Below, one piece after another: positions 43,717-51,289 of a DNA stretch of 64,000 bases. Every line of letters starts with the position of its first letter. Positions within the stretch are counted from its first letter, which is position 1. The position numbers and the translations under genes were made by a program. This DNA is from Streptomyces cavernicola (lineage in GTDB: Bacteria; Actinomycetota; Actinomycetes; Streptomycetales; Streptomycetaceae). The stretch covers positions 53,877-117,876 of the forward strand of contig NZ_JASCIQ010000029.1 in NCBI RefSeq assembly GCF_029968035.1. The letters are read 5' to 3'. The notes under the pieces were generated by a model. The model saw only the letters and a program-made list of their open reading frames with translations. It was not told the DNA's origin and searched no databases.

Positions 43717-43892
43717 GCCCTGTCTTCAATCTCCCGCCTGCCCCGCGACGCCCGGCACGCACGCTCGCCGTGTTGCGGAAATGCCCTAGTAGCTCCGCTA
43801 CGAGACCATTCCCGCGCCTTGCGATCGCACGTACCGGACGCCGCGGGGCCCGCCCTCCGGGCGGGCGACGGGAGATTGAAGACAGGGCCTAG
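43713..43892. mobile_element. 172-bp MITE with perfect terminal inverted repeats and CTAG target duplication
   Basis: GCCCTGTCTTCAATCTCCCG (43717-43736) and its exact complement (43869-43888) bound a 172-bp element. CTAG flanks both sides (43713-43716 and 43889-43892). There is no transposase gene, so it would be mobilised in trans; a 4-bp CTAG duplication fits IS5-type enzymes by memory. It sits exactly at the stop of the upstream gene. Confidence 0.9.
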
Positions 43893-44114
43893 CTCGGGAG
43901 GCGGTACGTAGCCGGAGGCGCCCGGCGGTTGCGTTTGTCGGTGTCGAGGGGGCTCGGCTACCGGGAAATCGCAGGGGAGTTGGGTATCTCACAAGGCAGT
44001 TTGAGGTCGGAGCGTTCCCGTCGCCTGGGATGCCTGCGCAGAATGCTCGCGGCGGAGGTTGCGGCACCCGGACCGTGGGGAAAGGTGTGCACAAAGCAAC
44101 CGGCGGACAGGTGA
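43893..44114 (+). pseudogene. 3' remnant of a paralogous sigma-like gene
   Basis: The frame ending at 44114 encodes LGYREIAGELGISQGSLRSE and RSRRLGCLRRMLAAEVAAPG, clearly homologous to TYREVARWLGIAQGSVGPER...CLRRLL of the upstream gene. Only the region 4 part survives; no start or region 2 is present. It looks like the tail of a second tandem copy truncated before or with the MITE insertion. Confidence 0.65.
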
Positions 44115-44131
44115 GCGGGAGGCGTGCGCAC

Positions 44132-44638
44132 ATGGGCATGAGCGTGACCATCTCGGCGGCGGAGACAGCTGACGCCGAGCAGATTCTGAAATTGCAGTAC
44201 CTCTGTTACCAGAGCGAGGCGGAGCTCTACGGCGACTACTCCATCGAGCCGCTCACCCAGACGCTCGACTCGCTGCGGGCCGAACTCGACGCGGGCTGCG
44301 TCCTCGTGGCCCGGCTCGGCGCGGAGGTCGTCGCCTCGGTCCGCGGCGGCGTCGACGCCGACGGCACGGCCCGGATCGACAAGCTGATCGTGCACCCGCG
44401 GATGCAGCGCCACGGCCTCGGCGGCCGGCTGCTGCTCGCCATCGAGGAGCGGCTCGCGGTCGCGGGCGCCGTCAAGAGCTTCCAGCTGTTCAGCGGCCAC
44501 CGCAGCGAGAACCAGATGCAGCTCTACCGCAAGCACGGCTACGCCCCCGTCGGCACCCGGCAGGTCAACGACCGCCTCACCCTGGTGACCCTCGCCAAGG
44601 ACGCCACCGACCCGGCCGCGTACGCCACGAGCGCCTGA
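44132..44638 (+). CDS. GNAT N-acetyltransferase
   Basis: A 168-residue acetyltransferase with the acetyl-CoA loop KLIVHPRMQRHGLGGRLLLA and LYRKHGYAPVGTRQV. ATG 44132 has GGGAGG 9 nt upstream; ATG 44138 is an alternative. The substrate is unknown. Confidence 0.87.
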   Translation: MGMSVTISAAETADAEQILKLQYLCYQSEAELYGDYSIEPLTQTLDSLRAELDAGCVLVARLGAEVVASVRGGVDADGTARIDKLIVHPRMQRHGLGGRLLLAIEERLAVAGAVKSFQLFSGHRSENQMQLYRKHGYAPVGTRQVNDRLTLVTLAKDATDPAAYATSA

Positions 44639-44684
44639 CGCCCGCGGAACGCCTGAGCTGTCGGGGCCCCGCGCCTTCGGCGGC

Positions 44685-45110
44685 TCAGGCCGCGGCCTTC
44701 GCCTCCGTACGGGACCGGCGCAGCCAGAACAGGGCCGTCACCGGCAGCAGCACCGGGATGAACAGATAGCCCATCCCGAAGTCCGACCACACCGTGGCGT
44801 CCGGGAAAGCCGAGGTGTCGACAAGCGTCCAGGCCCCCACGACGAGCACCCCCACCAGCTCCGCCGCACAGCACGCGAGCGCCGCCCGCCGGGCCGTCTC
44901 GCCGCCGCGCACCAGCGTGTACGTGATGAACGCGTAGACGAGCGCCGCGAGCAGCGACAGGGAGTACGCGAGCGGGGCCCGGTCGAACTCCGTGGACATC
45001 TGGTAGACCGAGCGCGACAGCGCGCCCACCACCATCACCCCGTACAGCCAGACGAGCAGCAGCCCCGGGCCCTTGATCAGCCGTGTGCGTTCGCCGGCCA
45101 TCTCAGCCAC
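44685..45110 (-). CDS. Four-helix integral membrane protein
   Basis: A 141-residue protein with about four hydrophobic helices (GPGLLLVWLYGVMVVGAL, LAYSLSLLAALVYAFITYTL, AALACCAAELVGVLVVGAW, YLFIPVLLPVTALFWL). Common in Streptomyces but uncharacterised. GTG 45110 overlaps the upstream gene by 8 bp; ATG 45101 is an alternative. Confidence 0.75.
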   Translation of the reverse strand: MAEMAGERTRLIKGPGLLLVWLYGVMVVGALSRSVYQMSTEFDRAPLAYSLSLLAALVYAFITYTLVRGGETARRAALACCAAELVGVLVVGAWTLVDTSAFPDATVWSDFGMGYLFIPVLLPVTALFWLRRSRTEAKAAA

Positions 45111-45462
45111 CCCAGATGTCGTAGAGCCGTACCTGAAGCACCGCGAGGACCACGCCGGCCGCCGCCACCGTGATGGAGCCCCAGCGGGTGCGCTCGGCGA
45201 GCGAGAGGAAACCCGCCGCCGGGATGCACGCGGCCGAGCCGAGCAGATAGGCCACGAAGATCACCGTGCCCTGCTCCGGCTCCTCACCGCGCGCCAACTG
45301 CACGACGCCCACGACGAGTTGGACCACGGCGAGCAGGGTCACCACGGCCATGCCGATGAAGTGCCAGTCCTTGGTGGGCTGGTCGCGAAAGGCCGCGAAA
45401 CCGCACCATGCGGCGAGCAGGAGGGCGGCCACGGCGGTCGCGACCGTCAGGGCGATGAGCAT
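45103..45462 (-). CDS. Integral membrane protein, partner of the downstream membrane gene
   Basis: A 119-residue protein with about four hydrophobic helices (LIALTVATAVAALLLAAWCG, FIGMAVVTLLAVVQLVVGVV, VIFVAYLLGSAACIPAAGFL, ITVAAAGVVLAVLQVRL). It overlaps the next gene on the same strand, so the two are likely co-translated and may form a complex. Function unknown. Confidence 0.75.
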   Translation of the reverse strand: MLIALTVATAVAALLLAAWCGFAAFRDQPTKDWHFIGMAVVTLLAVVQLVVGVVQLARGEEPEQGTVIFVAYLLGSAACIPAAGFLSLAERTRWGSITVAAAGVVLAVLQVRLYDIWGG

Positions 45463-45520
45463 GCGGAGACCCTAATACGGGGCGAAAGTCCCGCCGCGCG
45501 TGGGTCGGGAGTGCCCCTGT

Positions 45521-45553
45521 GGGGGCGCGGGGAACTGCGCGGGCAACCACGAC
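45521..45553 (-). repeat. Dispersed Streptomyces repeat, inverted copy
   Basis: The reverse complement of the 4116-4151 element (here GGGGCGCGGGGAACTGCGCG on the plus strand). It lies between divergent promoters of the membrane pair and the HAD gene. Confidence 0.75.
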
Positions 45554-45581
45554 GGCGCGGAAGCCGAAGGACAACCCTCGG

Positions 45582-45616
45582 GGCCGGAGGCCGGAGGCCG
45601 GAGGCCGGAGGCCGGG
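45582..45616 (+). repeat. Five 7-bp GGCCGGA tandem units
   Basis: Perfect GGCCGGA x4 then GGCCGGG, 45 bp before the HAD gene start. A length change would alter promoter spacing. Confidence 0.85.
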
Positions 45617-45660
45617 GGCGAGGGGGTGCGGACGAACCCCCTCCGCTTAGAGTCGGCCGC

Positions 45661-46308
45661 ATGAAGATCCAAGCCGAGGCCCTCCTCTTCGACAACGACG
45701 GAACGCTGATCTCCTCCATGGAGTCGGTCCACCGCTGCTGGCGCCGCTGGGCCGAGGAGTACGGGATCGCCGCCGACGTCTTCGAGCGGGTCGAGCTGCA
45801 CGGCCGCCCCGCCGTCGAGATCATCGCCGAACTGCTGCCCGCGGAGCGGATCCCCGGCGCCCTGAAGCGGATCGAGCAGCTGGAGGTGGAGGACGTCGCG
45901 GGCGGCGTGGTCCTGCTGCCCGGCGCCAAGGAGCTGCTCGCCGCACTGCCCCGCGACCGCTGGGCCGTCGTCACCTCCGCCACCCGCCCCCTCGCCGAGG
46001 CCCGCCTGCACGAGGTCGGCGTCGACTTCCCCGCGATGGTCGCCGCCGACGACATCACCCGCGGCAAGCCCGACCCCGAGCCCTTCCTGCTGGCCGCCGC
46101 GAAACTGGGCGTCGACCCGGCCCGCTGTGTCGTCTTCGAGGACGCGCCCGCGGGACTGCGGTCGGGCCGCGCGGCCGGCATGACGACCGTGGCGTTGACC
46201 ACAACCCACACCGCGGCGGAACTCTCCGCGGACGCCGTGGTGGCCGACCTCACGGCGGTGTCCGCGCAGGCCATCGACGGTGGCGTGGAGATCGTCACCG
46301 CCGACTGA
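45661..46308 (+). CDS. HAD-family phosphatase (subfamily IA)
   Basis: A 215-residue sugar-phosphatase-like hydrolase. Motif I is LLFDNDGTLISSM (Asn between the Asp residues, so FDNDGT), motif II VVTSATRPL, motif III/IV GKPDPEPFLLAA and VVFEDAPAGLRSGRAAGM. The similarity is to DOG1/GPP-type enzymes. ATG 45661 is preceded by the tandem repeat and no clear SD. Confidence 0.87.
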   Translation: MKIQAEALLFDNDGTLISSMESVHRCWRRWAEEYGIAADVFERVELHGRPAVEIIAELLPAERIPGALKRIEQLEVEDVAGGVVLLPGAKELLAALPRDRWAVVTSATRPLAEARLHEVGVDFPAMVAADDITRGKPDPEPFLLAAAKLGVDPARCVVFEDAPAGLRSGRAAGMTTVALTTTHTAAELSADAVVADLTAVSAQAIDGGVEIVTAD

Positions 46309-46697
46309 ACCTGCTCGGAGCCGTTCGGACAGCGGTCTCACACGTTCCGCTATTCGGACAGCGCTGATCGGCTCGTAGGCCTGTCTGCTTTACTGGTCCG
46401 CATGACCACGACGAGCTACCGCACCCCTGCGACCGAGGCGAACACGACGCCCGGTGCTCGTTGTATGTGTCGAATGTGCGCCTTCTGAGGGCCCCCGCAC
46501 CCCCGCCTCGCGCCCCGAAGCGAGCCCGTGAGCCGTGTCCGCGCATCATCCCCGAGCGGAACGAGCCCCGCCCCCGCGCACGCGTTACTCCCCGGTTCCC
46601 CCGTGCCCCGTACGAGAACCGTGCCCGGCTTCCGAAGAAGAATGCCCCGTGCCCGGCGTGCACCCCGCGCCCGCACTCGACAGTGACGGAAACCCCA
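46309..46697 (+). promoter_or_regulatory. metNIQ leader region
   Basis: A direct repeat TTCGGACAGCG (46324-46334, 46353-46363) precedes TTTACT (46389-46394), a -10 candidate 7 nt before the leader ATG 46402. After the leader stop (46488) comes about 200 nt that is C-rich and G-poor, the composition favoured by Rho, before metN. No SAM-riboswitch-like fold was recognised. Confidence 0.55.
46402..46488 (+). CDS. Cys/Met-rich 28-residue leader peptide of metNIQ
   Basis: ATG 46402 to TGA 46488: MTTTSYRTPATEANTTPGAR then CMCRMCAF. Five of the last eight codons specify Cys or Met (TGT ATG TGT CGA ATG TGC). It lies directly upstream of a methionine transporter and probably starts at the mRNA 5' end, as Cys-rich leader peptides of actinobacteria do. 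Slow decoding when sulfur amino acids are scarce would change access to the C-rich downstream mRNA. Confidence 0.8.
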   Translation: MTTTSYRTPATEANTTPGARCMCRMCAF

Positions 46698-47753
46698 GTG
46701 ATCACCACTTCCGGCCTGACCAAGGTCTACCGCTCACGCGGTCGTGAAGTAACAGCCCTCGACGGCGTCGATCTGCACGTGCGCGAGGGGGAGGTGTACG
46801 GCGTCATCGGCCAGTCCGGCGCCGGCAAGTCCTCGCTGATCCGCTGCGTCAACCTCCTTGAGCGCCCCACCTCCGGCACCGTGACGGTCGACGGCGTCGA
46901 CCTCACCGCGCTCGCCGGCCGCGGCACCCGCGCCGGCAAGGAGCTGCGCCAGGCCCGCAGCCGCATCGGCATGGTCTTCCAGCACTTCAACCTGCTGTCC
47001 TCGCGGACCGTCCAGGACAACGTCGAACTGCCCCTGGAGATCCTCGGCATCAGCGGCCGCGAGCGGTCCCGCAAGGCCCTCGAACTCCTCGACCTCGTCG
47101 GCCTCTCCGACAAGGCCAAGAGCTACCCCGCGCAGCTCTCCGGCGGCCAGAAGCAGCGCGTCGGCATCGCCCGCGCCCTGGCCGGCGACCCGAAGGTGCT
47201 GCTCTCCGACGAGGCCACCAGCGCCCTCGACCCCGAGACCACCCGCTCGATCCTGCAGCTGCTGCGCGACCTCAACCAGCAGCTCGGCCTGACCGTCCTG
47301 CTCATCACGCACGAGATGGACGTCGTCAAGACCGTCTGCGACTCGGCCGCCCTGATGGAGCGCGGACAGATCGTCGAGGCCGGCACGGTCGGCGAACTGC
47401 TCGCCACCCCGGGCTCCGAACTCGCCGCCGCGCTCTTCCCGGTCAGCGGCGAGGCCTCCGGCGACGACCGCACCGTCGTCGACCTGACCTTCCACGGCGA
47501 GACCGCCACCGAACCGGTCATCTCGCAGCTCTCCCGTACGTACAACATCGACATCTCGATCCTGGGCGCCGCGATGGACACCGTCGGCGGCAAGCAGGTC
47601 GGCCGGATGCGCATCGAACTGCCCGGCCGCTTCGAGGAGAACGTCGTCCCCATCGGCTTCCTGCGCGAGCAGGGGCTCCAGGTCGACGTGGCAGGACGCG
47701 CGGACCTCACCTCGGGTGAGCCGCAGCTCGTGAAGGAAGGTGTCGCCAAGTGA
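46698..47753 (+). CDS. metN: Methionine ABC transporter ATP-binding protein
   Basis: A 351-residue ATPase. Walker A is GQSGAGKSSLI, signature LSGGQKQRVGIARAL, Walker B VLLSDEATSALDP, and the switch His is in LLITHEMDVV. The C-terminal NIL domain (about 275-345: VDLTFHGETATEPVISQLSR) senses internal methionine and gives trans-inhibition. GTG 46698 yields MITTSGLTKVYRS; GTG 46683 is an alternative. The stop overlaps metI (GTGA). Confidence 0.95.
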   Translation: MITTSGLTKVYRSRGREVTALDGVDLHVREGEVYGVIGQSGAGKSSLIRCVNLLERPTSGTVTVDGVDLTALAGRGTRAGKELRQARSRIGMVFQHFNLLSSRTVQDNVELPLEILGISGRERSRKALELLDLVGLSDKAKSYPAQLSGGQKQRVGIARALAGDPKVLLSDEATSALDPETTRSILQLLRDLNQQLGLTVLLITHEMDVVKTVCDSAALMERGQIVEAGTVGELLATPGSELAAALFPVSGEASGDDRTVVDLTFHGETATEPVISQLSRTYNIDISILGAAMDTVGGKQVGRMRIELPGRFEENVVPIGFLREQGLQVDVAGRADLTSGEPQLVKEGVAK

Positions 47754-48505
47754 CCTGGTCGGAGATGCAGCCCCTGCTGGAGCAGGCCTGTCTTGACACC
47801 CTCTACATGGTGGGCTGGTCCACGCTCATCGCCGTGGTCGGCGGACTGCCGCTCGGCGTGCTCCTCGTCCTCACGGACAAGGGCGGCCTGCTGCAGAACA
47901 CCTTCGTGAACAAGGTCATCGGGCAGGTCGTGAACATCGCCCGCTCGATGCCCTTCATCATCCTGATGGTCGCCCTGATGGGCTTCACGCGCGCCGTCGT
48001 CGGCACCACCATCGGCGTGGAGGCCGCGATCGTCCCGCTCGCCGTCGGCGCCATCCCGTTCTTCGCGCGCCTGGTCGAGACGGCCGTGCGCGAGGTCGAC
48101 CACGGGCTCGTCGAGGCCGTGCAGTCGATGGGCGGCAACACCTGGACCGTCGTACGCAAGGTCCTCGTGCCCGAGTCGCTGCCTTCGCTGATCTCGGCGA
48201 CCACCACCACGATCGTCGCCCTCATCGGCTACTCGGCCATGGCCGGCACCGTCGGCGCGGGCGGCCTCGGCGACATCGCCATCCGCTACGGCTACCAGCG
48301 CTTCGAGTCCAGCCTGATGTGGATCACCGTCGCCGTCCTCGCCGTCGTCATCTCGCTCATCCAGTTCGCCGGCGACAGCGGCGCCAGGGTCCTGCACCGC
48401 CGTGCGGGCAAGGGCGGCGAACCGCTCCGCTTCCGCGCCTTCACCGGCCTGAAGCGGAGCGGCGCCCCGGTCACCGCCGAGGCCACGGCCACCAAGACCA
48501 GCTGA
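47750..48505 (+). CDS. metI: Methionine ABC transporter permease
   Basis: A 251-residue permease with five to six helices. The EAA loop that contacts MetN is in GLVEAVQSMGGNTWTVVRKV. GTG 47750 overlaps metN by 4 bp. It forms the membrane channel of MetNI. Confidence 0.95.
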   Translation: MTWSEMQPLLEQACLDTLYMVGWSTLIAVVGGLPLGVLLVLTDKGGLLQNTFVNKVIGQVVNIARSMPFIILMVALMGFTRAVVGTTIGVEAAIVPLAVGAIPFFARLVETAVREVDHGLVEAVQSMGGNTWTVVRKVLVPESLPSLISATTTTIVALIGYSAMAGTVGAGGLGDIAIRYGYQRFESSLMWITVAVLAVVISLIQFAGDSGARVLHRRAGKGGEPLRFRAFTGLKRSGAPVTAEATATKTS

Positions 48506-48570
48506 ATCCTGCCCCCGTCCCAACCGGCGGGTCGCACCACCTGCACCACCCATGGAGAAAGGCACTTTTC

Positions 48571-49398
48571 GTGCGTAACACCACCAAGATCACCGCTGCT
48601 GTCCTCGCCACCGGCGCCCTCACCTTCGGCCTGACCGCCTGCGGCGGCGGCGAGGACGAGAAGGCCAAGGCCTCCGACCCGCTGATCGTCGCGGCGACCC
48701 CCGTCCCGCACGCCGAGATCCTGAACTACATCAAGGACGAGCTGGCGCCGAAGGAAGGCCTCAAGCTCGAGGTCAAGGAGTTCACGGACTACGTCCAGCC
48801 GAACCAGGCCACCGAGGACGGCTCCGTCGGCGCCAACTACTTCCAGACCCAGCCGTACCTCGAGGACTTCAACAAGAAGAACGGCACGCACCTCGAGTCC
48901 GTCGCCACGGTCCACCTCGAGCCGCTCGGCCTCTACTCCGAGAAGATCAAGAAGGCCGACGACCTGAAGAAGGGCGCCACCGTCGCCCTTCCCAACGACG
49001 CCGACAACGAGTCCCGCGCCCTGCGCTTCCTCGCCGCCAACGACCTCATCACCCTGAAGAAGGGCTCCGAGGCCACCGCGACCCCGCAGGACATCGCGAA
49101 GAACCCGAAGGGCCTGGAGTTCAAGGAGGTCGAGGCCGCCCAGACGCCGCGCTCCCTGAAGGACGTCGACGCCGCGGTCATCAACGGCAACTACGCCATC
49201 GGCGCCGACCTCAAGCCGGCCAAGGACGCGCTGCTCCTCGAGAGCGCCAAGGGCAACGACTACAACAACGTCCTCGCCGTCACCGAGGACAACGCGGACG
49301 ACCCGCGCGTGAAGAAGCTCGCCAAGCTGCTCACGTCGCCCGAGGTGAAGAAGTTCATCGAGGACGAGTACGCCGGCTCCGTCCTGCCCTCGTTCTGA
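48571..49398 (+). CDS. metQ: Methionine-binding lipoprotein, copy 1
   Basis: A 275-residue NlpA/MetQ protein. The lipobox is LTAC (Cys at about residue 24), followed by LIVAATPVPHAEILNYIKDE and YFQTQPYLEDFNKKNGTHL. It delivers methionine to MetNI. GTG 48571 has GGAGAAAGGC upstream. Confidence 0.95.
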   Translation: MRNTTKITAAVLATGALTFGLTACGGGEDEKAKASDPLIVAATPVPHAEILNYIKDELAPKEGLKLEVKEFTDYVQPNQATEDGSVGANYFQTQPYLEDFNKKNGTHLESVATVHLEPLGLYSEKIKKADDLKKGATVALPNDADNESRALRFLAANDLITLKKGSEATATPQDIAKNPKGLEFKEVEAAQTPRSLKDVDAAVINGNYAIGADLKPAKDALLLESAKGNDYNNVLAVTEDNADDPRVKKLAKLLTSPEVKKFIEDEYAGSVLPSF

Positions 49399-49419
49399 GT
49401 CCGAGAGCGCAGCACGGTC

Positions 49420-50286
49420 ATGCGTAACCGCACCCTGCCCGCCCTGCCCGCCCTGTCCGCCCTGCCCGCAGCCGTCGTCGCCGCAGCCCTCGCGCTCGGC
49501 CTGACGGCCTGCGGGGCGGGCGGCGCGGGCTCGGGCTCCGGCTCCGACGACAAGAGCGGCCCGCTCGTCGTCGGAGCCACCCCGACCCCGGCCGGCGAAG
49601 TCCTCACGTACGTACAGCAGAAGCTGGCGAAGAAGGCCGGACTCGACCTGGAGATCAAGGAGTTCACGGACTACGTCCTGCCGAACACCGCGCTCCAGGA
49701 CGGCACCCTCGGCGCCAACCTGTACCAGCACAAGCCCTACCTGGACGACTTCAACGAGTCCAAGGGCACCACGCTGACCTCGGTCGTCGAGGTGTACCTG
49801 CCGCCCATGGGCCTCTACTCCGAGCAGGTCGAGAGCCCCGGCGAGCTGAAGAAGGGCGCCACGGTCGCCCTGCCCAACGACACCACCAACGAGGGCCGGG
49901 CGCTCGAACTCCTCGCCTCAGAGGGGCTGATCGAGCTCAAGAAGGACGCGGGCGCGAACGCGAGCCCAGCGGACGTCGCGAAGAACCCGCGGGACCTCGC
50001 CTTCAAGGAGATCGAACCGGCCCAGCTGCCGCGCTCGTTGAAGGACGTCGACGCGGCGGTCATCAACAACAACTACGCGCTCGACGCCGGGCTCAGCCCC
50101 AAGAAGGACGCCATCCTCCTGGAGTCCGTCGAGGACAACCCGTACAACAACGTGCTCGCCGTCAAGAAGGGCGACGAGGACGACCCGAGGGTCAAGAAGC
50201 TCGCGGAGCTGCTGACTTCGCCCGAGGTGAAGAAGTTCATCGAGGACAAGTACCAGGGCTCGGTCCTGCCGGTCACCGGCAAGTGA
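49420..50286 (+). CDS. Methionine-binding lipoprotein, copy 2 (tandem paralogue)
   Basis: A 288-residue second MetQ-type lipoprotein 21 bp after the first. It has a lipobox LTAC in a longer signal peptide with repeated LPAL/LSAL units, then LVVGATPTPAGEVLTYVQQK and LYQHKPYLDDFNESKGTTL. Its C-terminal KKFIEDKYQGSVLPV closely matches copy 1, so it is a local duplication with divergence in the mature ligand region. It may widen substrate range. Confidence 0.93.
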   Translation: MRNRTLPALPALSALPAAVVAAALALGLTACGAGGAGSGSGSDDKSGPLVVGATPTPAGEVLTYVQQKLAKKAGLDLEIKEFTDYVLPNTALQDGTLGANLYQHKPYLDDFNESKGTTLTSVVEVYLPPMGLYSEQVESPGELKKGATVALPNDTTNEGRALELLASEGLIELKKDAGANASPADVAKNPRDLAFKEIEPAQLPRSLKDVDAAVINNNYALDAGLSPKKDAILLESVEDNPYNNVLAVKKGDEDDPRVKKLAELLTSPEVKKFIEDKYQGSVLPVTGK

Positions 50287-50325
50287 CCTGAGGTCGCTGG
50301 TACCTGACAAACCCTCGCGTAACCC

Positions 50326-50355
50326 GGGGCCCGCACCTGCCAAGGTGCGGGCCCC
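50326..50355 (+). terminator. Terminator of the metNIQQ operon
   Basis: GGGGCCCGCACCT (50326-50338) and AGGTGCGGGCCCC (50343-50355) form a 13-bp perfect stem with a 4-nt loop, 40 bp after the last stop. Confidence 0.88.
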
Positions 50356-50410
50356 GTGGTGCAGTTCGGTGGGTGCATGCTGCATGCTGGGCACTTCGGC
50401 AGCAAGGATC

Positions 50411-50454
50411 GGCGGCAGACCAGCAGTGGTCCGGCGGCAGACCAGTAGTGACGG
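50411..50454 (+). repeat. Two 22-bp tandem units before a GNAT gene
   Basis: GGCGGCAGACCAGCAGTGGT(CC) and GGCGGCAGACCAGTAGTGAC(GG), ending 9 bp before ATG 50464, so they occupy the promoter or leader position. Confidence 0.8.
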
Positions 50455-50463
50455 AGCGGCACG

Positions 50464-51111
50464 ATGACGACGGCCCAATCGATGTTCCCGGACATCTCCA
50501 TCAGCACGGAACGCCTCGTGCTGCGCCCGTTCGAGGAAGCGGACGTCGACGGCCTCACCGACATGATGAACGACGAGCACGTCGTCGCCTGGACCACCGC
50601 CCCCCAGCCGTACACCGACTCCGACGCCCGCGCCTGGGTCGCCGAACTCGCCCCCGCCGAGCGGACCGAGGGCCGCGGCATCGTCTTCGCCGTCACCGAG
50701 TTCCTCACCCAGCGCCTCGTCGGCATCGTGCACCTCCAGCACACCGACTGGCGCGTCCGCTCCGCCGAGATCGCGTACGTCATCGCCCCCTGGGCCCGCG
50801 GCGAGGGGTACGCCTCCGAGGCCGCGCTCGCCGTCGCCCAGTGGCTCTTCCGCGACCAGGCCTTCGAGCGCCTCGAACTGCGCACCGCCGCCGACAACGT
50901 GGCCTCCCAGCAGGTCGCCCAGAAGATCGGCTGCATCAGCGAGGGCATCCTGCGGGGCGCCTGCATAGCGCGTACGAGATCCGACGACGGCGCCTGGAGC
51001 GACACCCGCACCGACCTGATCGTGTGGAGCCTGCTCCCCGAGGACCTCGACGGCATCGCCGACCAGCTCGCCGAGGCCTCCGGCTACACCGCCTTCTCCG
51101 AGTGGAACTGA
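50464..51111 (+). CDS. RimJ/RimL-type GNAT acetyltransferase
   Basis: A 215-residue acetyltransferase (STERLVLRPFEEADVDGLTD, AEIAYVIAPWARGEGYASEA, VAQKIGCISEGILRG). This subfamily modifies protein N termini or amino-glycosides; the substrate is not set by context. ATG 50464 follows GGAGCGGCACG. Confidence 0.87.
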   Translation: MTTAQSMFPDISISTERLVLRPFEEADVDGLTDMMNDEHVVAWTTAPQPYTDSDARAWVAELAPAERTEGRGIVFAVTEFLTQRLVGIVHLQHTDWRVRSAEIAYVIAPWARGEGYASEAALAVAQWLFRDQAFERLELRTAADNVASQQVAQKIGCISEGILRGACIARTRSDDGAWSDTRTDLIVWSLLPEDLDGIADQLAEASGYTAFSEWN

Positions 51112-51140
51112 ACCGCCCGCAGCCCCGGCAGGCCCCGCCC

Positions 51141-51185
51141 CGCCCGGACCGCTCCCGCCCGGACCGCTCCCGCCCGGATCGGTCC
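51141..51185 (+). repeat. Three 15-bp tandem units
   Basis: CGCCCGGACCGCTCC twice exactly, then CGCCCGGATCGGTCC. Located in the GNAT-cbiET gap, about 105 bp before the cbiET start. Confidence 0.85.
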
Positions 51186-51289
51186 CTCCACACACCCACC
51201 GGGTACGCTCACGATGCCCGCCCACTCCCCTTCACGACCGGCGGCTGCCCCACTGACGACCTGAGAGAACCCCCAGGAGACTGACGACG

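Noticed and set aside
46309..46697. A SAM riboswitch ahead of metN
   Set aside because: No recognisable SAM-aptamer core was found, whereas a Cys/Met-rich leader ORF explains sulfur control better. A covariance-model search would decide.
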